Source: Saprospiraceae bacterium
GTDB lineage: Bacteria; Bacteroidota; Bacteroidia; Chitinophagales; Saprospiraceae
Length of the DNA: 33,985 nt
Direction: 5' to 3'
NCBI GenBank assembly: GCA_020848965.1
Contig: JADLHE010000537.1
Location: forward strand, 1 to 33,985
The position numbers were made by a program, and so were the translations under genes. Numbering within the stretch: position 1 is the first letter of the stretch; every line of letters begins with the position of its first letter. The notes beneath the pieces are model-generated. The model did not search any database. It was not told where the DNA came from and saw only the letters and a list, made by a program, of their open reading frames with translations. This document shows positions 1 to 9,650 of the stretch, piece after piece.

Positions 1-3000
1 GAGAGCGTTGCAGCAGCAGCCAAGTAGGTTGGATTGGCCGTTGTGGCCAGCCATTGACCATTGAAAGACCAGTCATAACTGACCGCCGAACCAGTAGTTG
101 GGGTGGCGTCGAGTTGCAAGGTTTCGCCTTCGCAAAGCTGCGCATCGGCCACGGTCACGGTCGGGGTGGCTGGCATTGAACCTACCTCAACGGCCACGCT
201 TTGCGGAGCTGAAACACAACCCTCGGCGCTGGTGAGCGTGAGCGTGTAGCTGCCTTCATTTTGCGGCGCAATGGACGAAAAAGCCAACGGGAACGGCCCT
301 GCCGCTGCCGCCGTACTTGTGAAATTAAAACCATTCGGCCCAGCCCAAGTGAACTGAACGGGCGCAGTCATCGGCAAGCTGTTCGAGGCGCTGAGGTTGA
401 CCGGGCTGCCCTCGCAGGCCGTCAAATTCTCCGTCAAATCGGCGATGATTGGGGACGGGTTCACTGGAATGAAAGTAGTTGCAACAGCTTCGTTTGCGCA
501 GCCATTTGTCCTCACAACCAATTGAAAATCAGTGGAATCCGTCAACGGCAAGCTCGGATTTTGTTCGAGGGAAACGACCTGCCCGGCCACCTGCCATTCG
601 TAGCTGACACCGACTTGGCTGGCCGCAAAAAGCTGCGCCATTTCGCCCTCGCAGACCGCCCCGCCGCTCCAGGCCAAGGCCACCGGGGCCGCCAATTGCT
701 CCACCATGACGGGTGCCGAAAGCACACTCGGACAGGTGTTCACAATGGTTTTCACCAAAAAAGGCGGCACTGCCAGCGGGTCGCCGATGGGCAGTGTGAG
801 CGTCGCCTCGCCCGTGCCGACGGGGTCGCCGCTGCCGTTCAGCCATTCATAGCTCACCGTTCCGAAATTGACGGGGTTTTGCACCGTCAGCACTAGGTCG
901 GCACCGGGACAAACGGGGCTGTTGGAGGCCACCAGCGGCGCATCGGGCAGCGGCAAAATGCCATCCACGACCAAACTAGCTGTTGCTTCACAGCCATTAT
1001 TGCCCGTCACCGTGATTTGATAAGCACCGATGGTAGCGATGTCCGTTTGGTAAATGACCGGGGTCGGCGAGTCGGAATCGAAGCCGCCCGGCCCTGTCCA
1101 GTGCCAATCGGCGATGCCATTCAGGTTGCTGTAAAACTGCAAAGTACCGCCCTCGCAAGGTTGGCTGAGGTAAAAATCGGGGTTGGGCTGCGGCTTGTCC
1201 AGCACGTCCACTGCATAGTTGGCGGACTCGACCACGCAGCCGTTCACCGTTGCCCGCAGCTTGTAATTGCCTTCAGCAACTGGTTGTATTCCGTTGAAAA
1301 TCAAGGTATTGGAAGTCTGGGCAAACAATGGCGTCGTGCCTTTGTACCATTGGTAGCTCACCTGCGAGCCAGCGTAGGGCTGCACGGACAGCGTCAAATC
1401 ATCGCCGGGACAGGCGGGCCCGGTGCTTTGCACTTGGGGCTGTGCCACGGCATCGGGGATGCCCGCCACCAGCACGGCCTCCGTTGCGGAGCAGCCGAAA
1501 ACATTGCTCACCTGCACCGTGTAGCTGCCGTTGGCACTGCTGTTTGCTGCCGCAATGACGGGGTTGGCCGCCTGCGAGGTGAACCCGTTCGGCCCCGACC
1601 AGAGGTAGCTCAACCCGATACCGTCAGCGTTGGCGGAGAGGCTCAGCGGCTTCGGCGAACAGTCGGTGGAAGGGGTGTATTGTTGTTGCGGAGCAAGGCT
1701 CGGCGGTTCGTTCAGGGAGATGGTGGCAGTGGCGGGAATGCTGGAAACGCAGCCGTCCTGCCAGACGAGCAGTTGGAAAGTTTGCGGAGCTAAAACATTG
1801 TCTATCAGCGGGTTGGCTTGCGTTGAAAACAAGGCAGCCTCACCCTGCCGACGCCATTCGTAAGTGGCACCGGGCAGCGGATTGGAGAGCAATTGCGCCT
1901 CGCCGCCAAGGCAAGTGGGGCCGCTCGTCTCGGCAAACGCCTGCGGCCTGGGCTTGATGAGCGTGGCCACGGGGGCGCTCATGGCCGAGCAGCCGTGTTC
2001 GTTGGTGATTTGGAGCTGCCAATTGCCGGAGGTATAAAGGTCCATCGTCTGATCAATATAGACCAAACTGTCGGTGGTGCTGAGCGCCGGGAGGATGCCA
2101 CCCAGCGGCCCGTACCAGTCGAAAACGGTGGATTGGGCGGTGGTTTGCAGTATGATTTTGTCACCAAAACAGATAGCGCCATTGGTCAAAAGTTCGGGCA
2201 CGGCAGGCAATGCATTCACCTGCAAATGCGTCGAAGCCGATGCGGGGTCGCAGCCGGGAGCGGTGAGCAAAAGCGTATAATCACCTGATTGATAATTGTT
2301 TACATCAAAAACAACAGGGTCGGCGAAGGTCGGATTGAAGCCCTGCGGCCCCGACCATAATAGCGAGGCATTGGCGGGCAAGGGGCTTGGCGCCATAATT
2401 TTGAGTTGGACATCTTCGCCTTCGCAAGCCGTTGCAGGCGCTTCGAGCTTTACCTCCAAATTGGTGCCGGGCTGCAATTCGACGGGCGGGCCAATGGCCG
2501 TGGCTAAGCAGCCAAAGCGAATGCCCCGCACTTGCGGCTGGTAGCTGCCGACACCAAGTCCAGAGAAATAGGGGCTGCTCGACCAGTTTTGGCCGCCGTC
2601 CACGCTGTATTCGAGGTTGGGAGCGCCGTGGGCGAAGAGCCGCAAAGTGCCATTCATGCCGCCGAGGCAGACGATGGGGTTGGCGGTTTGCACGCTGTCC
2701 AGTTTCACCAAGCCATCGGTGAAAAGGCAGCCAACGCAGGGCGCAGCGGCCATTGCGCCGGGGCAAATCGGGGTGTTTTCTGGGCTGTCGCCAAAGCGCA
2801 AAACATGACCGAGGCTGGCCGATTGCGAATTGGGCGGCAGGAAGGCATCATTGTTTTTCACCAAGTAAATGGAGTCACCTTGGCAACTCCCCCGGTTTGC
2901 GAAGCGAAAAATGGGCGTGCGGATGCCGGGCAAAAGCTGGGTGGCAGACCCCGTGGACAGCATCCGGAAGGTGATGAAATCGTGCGCATCGTCCTCCACG

Positions 3001-3752
3001 GGGGCATCCTGGCGGGAGGTGTTCCCGAAGGAAAACTGGCCGGGCAAGAGGTTGGTGAGGTTGTAAATCTGGAAAAAATTGGTCGGTACCCGCAACGAAA
3101 CCTGTAGGTAACGGAGCGGCCCCGGCGCTGAAAAAGCAGCGTCGGTGGCAAGCGAAACCTGGTACAGGCTATCGGAAAGCAGTTCCAACTCGCAGGTAAT
3201 CAAGCAGTTAGCCGCCGAAAAGCAATTGGCTTGGCCAGCATCATAGCGCCCAGCCACGGCATTGCCTTGCCCAGCACCCTCCACGATAAACTCGTTGAAA
3301 ACGGGCAGGCCGAGTGAGTTGGGTGGCAGAAAGGGGTCGTTGGTAGGGTGCATGATGTCGAGCAAGCCCGTGCAGCCCAGCGCATTCCGAAAGGAGAAGA
3401 GTCGAACCGCTTGGCCAGCGGGGTAGCTGATGGCATCCGTGGCAGCGGAAAGGGTAAAAACGGCATAGTCCACGCTGGGGTTTTCGATGGGGCGCTGCAC
3501 GAGGCTGGTCATTTGCCACTGCCCGGCATGGCTGGAGAGCGCCGCCAGTTCAAAGCCTCCAGTCGGTACGGTGACGACCAGTTTAGCGGCATGGGTGATA
3601 TGGTCGAGCGGGGGCAACAGGTCGGATTGGGAGCGGGCAATGGCGGTGTAGCTGCCATCCGGTTGCAGTTCCAGTTTCAGTTCTATCTGGCCAAAAACCG
3701 TGGTGGCCGTTGCACAGGCAAAAAGTGTCAGTAAGTGTAGGAGGTTTTTCAT
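1..3752 (-). CDS. Giant secreted Ig-like repeat protein, C-terminus outside window
   Basis: The frame is open from the ATG at 3752 to the window edge with no stop (at least 1250 codons), so the end of the protein is missing. Residues 1-22 form a Sec signal peptide ending in VFGQ. Residues ~23-330 form an N-terminal module with an internal duplication: a Phe-rich strand, a Cys-x-Gly and the sequence NDPFLPPNS near residue 137, recurring as NDAFLPPNS near residue 300. From about residue 350 onward there are roughly ten Ig/PKD-like repeats of ~80-90 residues. Each opens with a C-x-G-[EDG] motif (for example ACEGED, ACPGD, LCEGE), often has WSGPNGF or YEWxxxG in the middle, and closes with an NxxGC motif. 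This architecture is known from T9SS-exported adhesins of Bacteroidota; the T9SS sorting domain expected at the end is not visible. The likely role is cell-surface adhesion (inference). The exact product is not recognised. Confidence 0.9.
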   Translation of the reverse strand, partial: MKNLLHLLTLFACATATTVFGQIELKLELQPDGSYTAIARSQSDLLPPLDHITHAAKLVVTVPTGGFELAALSSHAGQWQMTSLVQRPIENPSVDYAVFTLSAATDAISYPAGQAVRLFSFRNALGCTGLLDIMHPTNDPFLPPNSLGLPVFNEFIVEGAGQGNAVAGRYDAGQANCFSAANCLITCELELLSDSLYQVSLATDAAFSAPGPLRYLQVSLRVPTNFFQIYNLTNLLPGQFSFGNTSRQDAPVEDDAHDFITFRMLSTGSATQLLPGIRTPIFRFANRGSCQGDSIYLVKNNDAFLPPNSQSASLGHVLRFGDSPENTPICPGAMAAAPCVGCLFTDGLVKLDSVQTANPIVCLGGMNGTLRLFAHGAPNLEYSVDGGQNWSSSPYFSGLGVGSYQPQVRGIRFGCLATAIGPPVELQPGTNLEVKLEAPATACEGEDVQLKIMAPSPLPANASLLWSGPQGFNPTFADPVVFDVNNYQSGDYTLLLTAPGCDPASASTHLQVNALPAVPELLTNGAICFGDKIILQTTAQSTVFDWYGPLGGILPALSTTDSLVYIDQTMDLYTSGNWQLQITNEHGCSAMSAPVATLIKPRPQAFAETSGPTCLGGEAQLLSNPLPGATYEWRRQGEAALFSTQANPLIDNVLAPQTFQLLVWQDGCVSSIPATATISLNEPPSLAPQQQYTPSTDCSPKPLSLSANADGIGLSYLWSGPNGFTSQAANPVIAAANSSANGSYTVQVSNVFGCSATEAVLVAGIPDAVAQPQVQSTGPACPGDDLTLSVQPYAGSQVSYQWYKGTTPLFAQTSNTLIFNGIQPVAEGNYKLRATVNGCVVESANYAVDVLDKPQPNPDFYLSQPCEGGTLQFYSNLNGIADWHWTGPGGFDSDSPTPVIYQTDIATIGAYQITVTGNNGCEATASLVVDGILPLPDAPLVASNSPVCPGADLVLTVQNPVNFGTVSYEWLNGSGDPVGTGEATLTLPIGDPLAVPPFLVKTIVNTCPSVLSAPVMVEQLAAPVALAWSGGAVCEGEMAQLFAASQVGVSYEWQVAGQVVSLEQNPSLPLTDSTDFQLVVRTNGCANEAVATTFIPVNPSPIIADLTENLTACEGSPVNLSASNSLPMTAPVQFTWAGPNGFNFTSTAAAAGPFPLAFSSIAPQNEGSYTLTLTSAEGCVSAPQSVAVEVGSMPATPTVTVADAQLCEGETLQLDATPTTGSAVSYDWSFNGQWLATTANPTYLAAAATL

Positions 3753-3758
3753 TCAAAC

Positions 3759-3800
3759 GTTGAACGGTGGACGGTGGACGGCTTACGGTGGACGGTGTGC
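3759..3800. repeat. Degenerate heptad tandem repeat (unit GGTGGAC)
   Basis: Six consecutive 7-bp units lie 6 bp upstream of the start codon of the giant Ig-repeat gene. Three units are exactly GGTGGAC and the other three deviate (GTTGAAC, GGCTTAC, GGTGTGC). It belongs to the set of period-7 intergenic repeats described in the findings. Confidence 0.8.
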
Positions 3801-4055
3801 CACATAGCAAGCAGTGCCAACGACTGCGCCAGTTGGTGTACGGTGTGTGGATGTACTCGTTTTTGTTGAAAAACCTTTGAAGTTGTGCCTTCGGCAAGCC
3901 ACAGTTTAGCTTTTTACCGATGGGTAAAATTCTGATTGTCTGCAAAAATGGTAGGATACGGGGCTGTCAGCCCATGGGATAATAATGTGCGGGACTGACA
4001 GCAAGTTTTGTGCCGGAGGGGGTGATTTGGGATTTTTTTTTAATTTGAAAAAAAA
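3801..4055. other. Non-coding spacer between pnkp and the giant adhesin gene
   Basis: No convincing gene is visible. The spacer holds an inverted repeat GCTGTCAG (3963-3970) / CTGACAGC (3995-4002) around a CCCATGGG palindrome, which may be a remnant of a REP-like element. Next to the pnkp stop is an A/T-only hairpin (GATTTTTTTT at 4031-4040 against AAAAAAAATC at 4048-4057). That hairpin could end pnkp transcription, but its stem has almost no GC, so this is weak. No TAnnTTTG promoter element was found for the gene downstream. Confidence 0.5.
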
Positions 4056-6641
4056 TCACAACCTCGGATCTACCCCCTCCGTCTCCATCGCTAAAACCCC
4101 AAAAACGCATTCATGCACCCGACGCAGCGGTTCTTTCTGAACGAAGCGCTCCAATGCCTCAACCCCTAGTGCAAACTCCCGTGAAGCCATGCTCCGCTTT
4201 TGTCCAAGGCTTCGCTTTTTGAGCAAGGAAAGGTTGCGTGGCAGCGTGTATTCTGGGCCATAAATAATGCGCAAGTACTCACGTCCACGGCATTTCAAGG
4301 CTGGTTGCACCAGTTTTTCAGACTCCCTGTTTGCAATAAAATCCAAAGGTTTAACCACCATACCTTCCCCACCATTTGCTGTAAGTGCCTCCCACCATTC
4401 AATAGCTGCCGTTACCGTTTCAGGGGCTTCGAAATCTACCAAACGGTAGGGCGTGGCCAACAGAAAACCAGGGTCTTGATTGCAAATAGCATGGATTTCT
4501 TCCATGTGCCAGACGTGATTTTTGTCGAAATGCGCCTTGTCCTCTGTTGCCAGCAGGTGGAATGGCGCAAGGCGGTAGTCATCAAGGGAGGCTACCTCCC
4601 AGCAATAGCGGCGATAAGATTCAACGAATTGCCCGGCCATTGCCAGCCGTTCGCCGTAGGAGTTGACAAAACCGTTCATTTCAACGCCCCGGGCTTCAGC
4701 CGCTTTCATGGCCGACAAAACCGCTGGTAGCGCCGCCTTGGCAGATGCTCCGACTGCCGCATACTGGTTCGTAATAAGGCCTTGCGCCTTGGCCGACCAT
4801 GGCATTAGTTCGCAATCGAAAAGCGCCCACTCAGTTTGGTGTTTTTCCCAAAAGTCCGCATTGCTGAGTGCTTTGCAAAATCGTTGCAAGAAAGCAGATT
4901 CCAGTGCATTGTCTTCTGGGAAAAAGGAACGCCCCGTGCGAGTCCACACCTTGCCTATGCCCTCGTTTTGAACGCCAAACCGCCCCAAAGCTGCGGCTTC
5001 ATCTTTGCAAATGGCCACAACAGCACGGCTACCCATGTGTTTTTCTTCGCAAATGACCTGTCGAATGCCGATTTTTTTAAAATAATCAAACACCTCCTCT
5101 GGGCGCTCCAGGTGGTCAGGTTGGACGCTTGTTTCTCCCGGAGACATCGTAGGCGGCAGATAGACCAACCACTTGGGATTAATGGCAAACCGGGACATCA
5201 CTTCCAAGGCAGCCGTGGCATTTTCTTCCCGAATAAGCACGTTTTTTATGAGTCGGGTGCTGATATGGCGCTTCCCCAACACGTCCTCTAGGTGCAGCAG
5301 GTCGTCATTTTCCTGTTGCAAGGACAATAAAGGAGCCTGCGCCTCAAATGGGCGAGTTGGTTCGTAGTAAACCTCTTTTGCCGGCACGGAAACCAGTTCC
5401 CGTTCTGGGTAGCGAAGTGCCGTCAATTGTCCACCAAAGACACAACCCGTGTCTATGTCAATCGTGTTGTTGAGCCATTCAGGTTGCAGAACGGGCGTAT
5501 GGCCATACACGACCACCGCTCGGCCACGGTATTCCTTTGCCCAATTGTAGCGGACGGGCAGGCCAAATTCATCCGCCTCGCCCGTGGTTTCACCATACAG
5601 ACAAAAAGAACGCACTTCGGCAGAGGCCCTTCCTTGCATTTCTTCCCGAAGACCCGCATGGGCAACCACCAAACGCCCATTGTCGAAGACATAATGGCTA
5701 ATCAAAGCCTCCAAAAATTTGCGCACTTCTTTCAAGAATTCAGGCGGTTCTGTGGCCAATTGTTGCCAAGTCTGCTCCAGGCCGTGTCGCATTTGCACGT
5801 CACTCCCCCCGATTTTGCGGTTCAATTTGTCGTCGTGGTTGCCGGGCACACAAATAGCAGTGCCTTGCTTGGCCATGCTCATCACCAAGCGCAGCACTTC
5901 GTTGGAAGCCGGGCCACGGTCCACAAAATCACCGACGAAAACGACCTTCCGGTTGGAGCCTATCGGCGGCGTTACGGAGTAACCAAAATGCTTATCGAAC
6001 AGGTTGCGCTCCTTGTGCTTCGTGACTTTGTAGCCAAGTTTTCCGAGTAGTTCTTTGAGTTCGAGGAAACAGCCGTGTACGTCCCCAATAATGTCAAATG
6101 GGCCAGATTCGTGCTTTTTATCATTCCACATTTTAGTGCGGCTGACGGCCACCGCTTCCACTTCTTCCGCATTGCGCAGCACAAAAATTTGCCGGAAACC
6201 TTCTTTTTTCAAACGTGCAATGATGCCTCGCATTTCCCGGTGCTGGTGCTGTATGACCTTGCCACTGATATTCCGGTCGGTGCGGGCGGCATTGCGGTCA
6301 ATGCAGGTGCGAAGCGGCAAATCGAGCACGATGGCCACGGGAAGCACATGGTGTTCCTTGGCCAAGGCAATCAAGGATTTGCGGGCCTCGGCCTGCACAT
6401 TGGTGGCATCCACCACGGCGAGTTTGCCTAATTTTAGGCGCTTCGCAATGATATAATGCAAAAGGTCGAAAGCCTCGCTGGAAACGGATTGGTTCAGTTC
6501 GTCATCGCTGACGAGCGCCCGGCAATAATCGCTAGACACCACCTCCGTGGGCAGGAAATGCCGTTTTGCGAAGCTGCTTTTGCCAGCCCCGGAAGGGCCA
6601 ACGAGGGCGATGAGGGAGAGTTCAGGTATTTGGATTTGCAC
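4056..6641 (-). CDS. pnkp: Polynucleotide kinase-phosphatase-ligase of bacterial RNA repair
   Basis: This is the trifunctional RNA end-healing and sealing enzyme (861 aa; the Clostridium thermocellum enzyme is about 870 aa). The N-terminal kinase has the P-loop GPSGAGKS (15-22), D38 and R116/R123. The central metallophosphatase has GDVHG (186-190), GDFVDRG (237-243), GNHD (267-270) and GHTP (380-383). The C-terminal ligase/adenylyltransferase has the nucleotidyl-lysine motif EKHMGSR (K534). The start is set at the GTG at 6641: it places K21, S22, D38, D187 and H189 exactly where the characterised enzyme has them, and there is no in-frame ATG between it and the hen1 stop. The frame stays open for 131 further codons upstream, but those lie inside hen1. 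Pnkp acts with Hen1 to repair RNAs cut by ribotoxins. The genes are 49 nt apart, so they are probably one operon. Confidence 0.93.
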   Translation of the reverse strand: MQIQIPELSLIALVGPSGAGKSSFAKRHFLPTEVVSSDYCRALVSDDELNQSVSSEAFDLLHYIIAKRLKLGKLAVVDATNVQAEARKSLIALAKEHHVLPVAIVLDLPLRTCIDRNAARTDRNISGKVIQHQHREMRGIIARLKKEGFRQIFVLRNAEEVEAVAVSRTKMWNDKKHESGPFDIIGDVHGCFLELKELLGKLGYKVTKHKERNLFDKHFGYSVTPPIGSNRKVVFVGDFVDRGPASNEVLRLVMSMAKQGTAICVPGNHDDKLNRKIGGSDVQMRHGLEQTWQQLATEPPEFLKEVRKFLEALISHYVFDNGRLVVAHAGLREEMQGRASAEVRSFCLYGETTGEADEFGLPVRYNWAKEYRGRAVVVYGHTPVLQPEWLNNTIDIDTGCVFGGQLTALRYPERELVSVPAKEVYYEPTRPFEAQAPLLSLQQENDDLLHLEDVLGKRHISTRLIKNVLIREENATAALEVMSRFAINPKWLVYLPPTMSPGETSVQPDHLERPEEVFDYFKKIGIRQVICEEKHMGSRAVVAICKDEAAALGRFGVQNEGIGKVWTRTGRSFFPEDNALESAFLQRFCKALSNADFWEKHQTEWALFDCELMPWSAKAQGLITNQYAAVGASAKAALPAVLSAMKAAEARGVEMNGFVNSYGERLAMAGQFVESYRRYCWEVASLDDYRLAPFHLLATEDKAHFDKNHVWHMEEIHAICNQDPGFLLATPYRLVDFEAPETVTAAIEWWEALTANGGEGMVVKPLDFIANRESEKLVQPALKCRGREYLRIIYGPEYTLPRNLSLLKKRSLGQKRSMASREFALGVEALERFVQKEPLRRVHECVFGVLAMETEGVDPRL

Positions 6642-6650
6642 CTTGTTCGA

Positions 6651-6682
6651 ATGATAATTGATGAATGGTAAATGATGGATGG
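6651..6682. repeat. Degenerate heptad tandem repeat between hen1 and pnkp
   Basis: About four 7-bp units related to GATGAAT/GATAATT fill most of the 49-bp hen1-pnkp spacer, directly upstream of the GTG start of pnkp. A closely related array with AATGATA/AATGATG units lies at 28657-28684. Confidence 0.65.
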
Positions 6683-6690
6683 ACTCAGGC

Positions 6691-8082
6691 TTACACCCTT
6701 TGGAACACGGCCATTTGGCTTGGTGCCCCGTGGGTTTCGTCCTCGTCGCCCAAGGGCAGCACCTCGGCTTGGTAGCCATGTGCTTCGCAAACCTTGTCGC
6801 ACCAAGCCCGGAACTGGCTCCGTGTCCATTCAAAGCGGTGGTCGGAATGGCGGAACTTGCCTTCGGGCATGCCCTCAAAAAGCACGTTGTACTCGCCGTT
6901 GGGCGTGGTGATGACCACGGTACTAGGGCGTGCATGGCCAAACAGCACTTTTTGCAAAGCATCCAAACGGGCTTCGTCCAAGTGCTCGATGACCTCCACC
7001 AAAGCAGCAGCATCGAAGCCATCCAAACGGGCATCCCGGTAGGTTAGCGACCCTTGGAAAAGTGCAATCCGTTCTTTCATGGCAGGCGAGGCATCGCTGA
7101 GGTTGAGGCGTCGCTGCGCAATTTGGAGCGTCCGCAAGGAAATGTCCATTCCCCTGATTTTATCGAATTGGCCATGCGGCATCAAGAGTCGAATCAATTT
7201 GCCCTCCCCACAGCCAAGGTCGAGCACCGAGCGGGCACCGGATGCTTTCAATTGCTCAACAACTGCCCGCAGTCTGATGTCGTGGAGTTTGGTTTTTTCA
7301 ACCCGCTCCTTCATGTCCACAGTTTCTTCCTCTTCGGCTTGTTCATCCTCTACGACGAGGCGGCTAAGGGCTTCTTTTGCCAAGGCGCCCCGGTTTTTCA
7401 AGTAGCGCCGGGTTATGAACTCCTGTTCAGGGTGCTGCTTCAACCAATCGCCGCCTTTTTCGAGCAGCTTTTCGATTTCCTCTTTCCCCATGTAGTAGTG
7501 CTTGTTGTGGTCAAGCGCAGGTATCAGCACAAACAAATGCGAAAGCAAGTGCTGAAGCTGGATATTTTGGCGCAGCCGAACCGAGAAATAGGCGCTGCTG
7601 CCCCAATTGGGAAACTGCTCATCAAGCGGGTGCTGTGTTGCCTCCACTTCATAACCCAATGGTTCAAAAAAGCGGCGTAACACGGCCTCACCACCACGGA
7701 CGGGCAAACAAGGCAACTCAGCCACGAGCGGGATTGGTGTTTCGGCCAGTTCGGGCCGTTCCTTGCAGTTGCCGTTGAGGGCGCTGCCAAAGACCTTTGA
7801 GATGGCCGTCGTCAAAAAAGAAGAGGCCACATAGGGACGGTCATTAACGAAATGCTCCAATTGGAAGCCGCCATCGAAATTGTTGCTGCCAGACTTGAGC
7901 AGTTCAACAGGATTCAATTCCAGCAACAAACTAGCGGTACAAACCTTGTCGGAGGCTTCCGGGAAAAAGACATGGGCATTGCCGAACGGCAGTTCCTTTG
8001 ATTGGAAGCGGCCGGGGTGCTTGCCGAGCAAATAGCCGAGGTCGGTAGCAGGTTGGTAAGTGGTCGAGATGCTTAGGAGCAT
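6691..8082 (-). CDS. hen1: RNA 3'-terminal ribose 2'-O-methyltransferase Hen1
   Basis: Bacterial Hen1 methylates the 2'-OH at the 3' end of a broken RNA before Pnkp seals it, so that the same ribotoxin cannot cut the repaired site again (established for the Pnkp/Hen1 complex). The protein has 463 aa, the usual bacterial length. Residues 1-240 are the N-terminal region that activates the Pnkp ligase in characterised systems. The C-terminal methyltransferase has the SAM motif VLDLGCGEG (286-294), the metal-binding signature E363-x-x-E366-H367 (EVIEHLD) and the downstream histidines of RHSDHRFEWT (411-420) that supply the remaining metal ligand. It starts at the ATG at 8082, which has a signature-consistent N-terminus. 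It is the first gene of the hen1-pnkp pair and the T9SS gene upstream looks unrelated. Confidence 0.94.
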   Translation of the reverse strand: MLLSISTTYQPATDLGYLLGKHPGRFQSKELPFGNAHVFFPEASDKVCTASLLLELNPVELLKSGSNNFDGGFQLEHFVNDRPYVASSFLTTAISKVFGSALNGNCKERPELAETPIPLVAELPCLPVRGGEAVLRRFFEPLGYEVEATQHPLDEQFPNWGSSAYFSVRLRQNIQLQHLLSHLFVLIPALDHNKHYYMGKEEIEKLLEKGGDWLKQHPEQEFITRRYLKNRGALAKEALSRLVVEDEQAEEEETVDMKERVEKTKLHDIRLRAVVEQLKASGARSVLDLGCGEGKLIRLLMPHGQFDKIRGMDISLRTLQIAQRRLNLSDASPAMKERIALFQGSLTYRDARLDGFDAAALVEVIEHLDEARLDALQKVLFGHARPSTVVITTPNGEYNVLFEGMPEGKFRHSDHRFEWTRSQFRAWCDKVCEAHGYQAEVLPLGDEDETHGAPSQMAVFQRV

Positions 8083-8145
8083 GCGTAAAAGATTTGGGGC
8101 AAGGTACGCAGATAGGTTTTAAAAAGTTCCTTCGGGAAAGCTAGT

Positions 8146-9639
8146 TCAATGCAGCACAAAAATCTTTTCATACCCAAGCTGCCCATCTTGGAACTTTAAC
8201 GTGAGATAGTACATGCCTGACTGAAAGCCTCCGACCCCTAAAGACAGTTTCCCGCTTTCATCACTAGGATAAACACCGAGCAGCCTACCAGTGGCATCAT
8301 GAATGCTTGCCTCAAAAGGCATAGCACTGCTGGCCGTCTCGATATGGATGACCTCACTGGCGGGGTTAGGAAATACCTTCACACCGAGCAGTCCAGAAAG
8401 CGATTGTACCTCAGCCGACAATAAGCTATCGCAGGGGCTACCCGCCAATGGCCCCAGTCTGTAGTTTGGAAAATGCGGTAGCCCAAATACAATATAAGTA
8501 GGCGTTATAAGCCCATGCTGCTGAAAATCACAGGCGAGGCCCGGTTCATCCGGTGAGTTGATGACGTGAAGCATGTTCACTTGGTTATGCGCGCTCAGGT
8601 AAATCTTGCCATTGGGTGCCAACTGCGCCATATAAAAAGTGGTGGGGTACGGCAATTGAAATCCATCATATATTGCCACAACGACCTTTGAGGCTGCTAT
8701 ATCGCTTGCTTCAGTATCGAACTGGTAAACCCGGTCCCATGAAGACACATACAAGAACCTTGAATTAGGTGAATAAGCTAGACCTCCTGCCACCAAGGTG
8801 GTGTCAGAAGCATCAGTAATAGTCACATGTAATGGGTTGCTCAATTCGCCTGTGCAACGGTCAAAATCAAAAATATTCAGGTCGTTGACAAGGTCGTAGC
8901 GGGCGTACTTCGAGCCATCGGGTGAAAAAACGCTTTGGCCTCTCGTGTCGTCTAAATCATAGACTGGCCCTATGTTCTGCTCTTGCAAATCCCAGACTGA
9001 ATCCCGTTGGAACAGCACCTTGAAATAGCCGTTGGTGGCCTTGTCAGGCTGCACCACCCACCAGTCCCTGCCGTTGCCGTGCTTGGTAGCTGTTATCTTA
9101 CCCAATGCGAAATTGTGCTCCTTGATGATTTCGTTCTTGCTAATTACCCTGCCCTTACCACCATTCAGCCGCATGTCCACCACTGTCTTCTGCAGTCGGT
9201 CACAAATGCCCATGCCGGAGTTAATGGCCCGCATGTGGAACAGGAAGAAGAGGCTGTCCCTCGTGCTAGATGGCAATACAACGACGCCTTGGGCGCAAGG
9301 GTAGCCATAATCTATGAACTGGTCGTGTACCTCGCCAGGGTTGATACTATCCCCATTCTCAATCAACTGCTGGTCGTTGCCGATGATTCGGATACCGTTT
9401 GTGGCAAACATTAGGTTCCCTTCAACATCACAGATGGAAGCATTGGTGAACCTGAACCAAATATCCCTTGTAACAATTTCCACTGTGACTGAATCATCAC
9501 CGAACGTAAGGTCTGTGCCTCCGAATATTGGGTTAGGCTCATAGGTCTCCTGTCCGAATACCCAATGGTGGTCGTGTTTTTGGGCGTAAGCCAAGCTAAA
9601 ACAATGAAGCAGCAAGAAGAGTATGAGTTGAAATTTCAT
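8146..9639 (-). CDS. Secreted T9SS cargo protein, copy 2 of a tandem pair
   Basis: A 497-aa secreted protein. The ATG at 9639 gives a clean signal peptide (MKFQLILFLLLHCFSLAYAQ); ten extra upstream codons in the same frame are only the translation of the hairpin at 9651-9682, so they are not used. The body has beta-propeller-like features (GQSVFSPDGSKYARYD, GGLAYSPNSRFLYVSSWDRVYQFD, LAPNGKIYLS), seen in many Bacteroidota secreted proteins. The C-terminal ~80 residues are a T9SS sorting domain starting at VKVFPNPASE and ending in GMYYLTLKFQDGQLGYEKIFVLH-type strands. It is nearly identical over the body to its upstream neighbour, but the sorting domains differ strongly. Function is unknown. 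A short hairpin with a T5 run on the minus strand around 8121-8142 may separate it from hen1. Confidence 0.9.
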   Translation of the reverse strand: MKFQLILFLLLHCFSLAYAQKHDHHWVFGQETYEPNPIFGGTDLTFGDDSVTVEIVTRDIWFRFTNASICDVEGNLMFATNGIRIIGNDQQLIENGDSINPGEVHDQFIDYGYPCAQGVVVLPSSTRDSLFFLFHMRAINSGMGICDRLQKTVVDMRLNGGKGRVISKNEIIKEHNFALGKITATKHGNGRDWWVVQPDKATNGYFKVLFQRDSVWDLQEQNIGPVYDLDDTRGQSVFSPDGSKYARYDLVNDLNIFDFDRCTGELSNPLHVTITDASDTTLVAGGLAYSPNSRFLYVSSWDRVYQFDTEASDIAASKVVVAIYDGFQLPYPTTFYMAQLAPNGKIYLSAHNQVNMLHVINSPDEPGLACDFQQHGLITPTYIVFGLPHFPNYRLGPLAGSPCDSLLSAEVQSLSGLLGVKVFPNPASEVIHIETASSAMPFEASIHDATGRLLGVYPSDESGKLSLGVGGFQSGMYYLTLKFQDGQLGYEKIFVLH

Positions 9640-9650
9640 GGCAACAAAAC

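Noticed and set aside
6642-7034. 131-codon N-terminal extension of the pnkp frame
   Set aside because: It lies within hen1, has biased composition, and the GTG at 6641 reproduces the residue numbering of the known enzyme.
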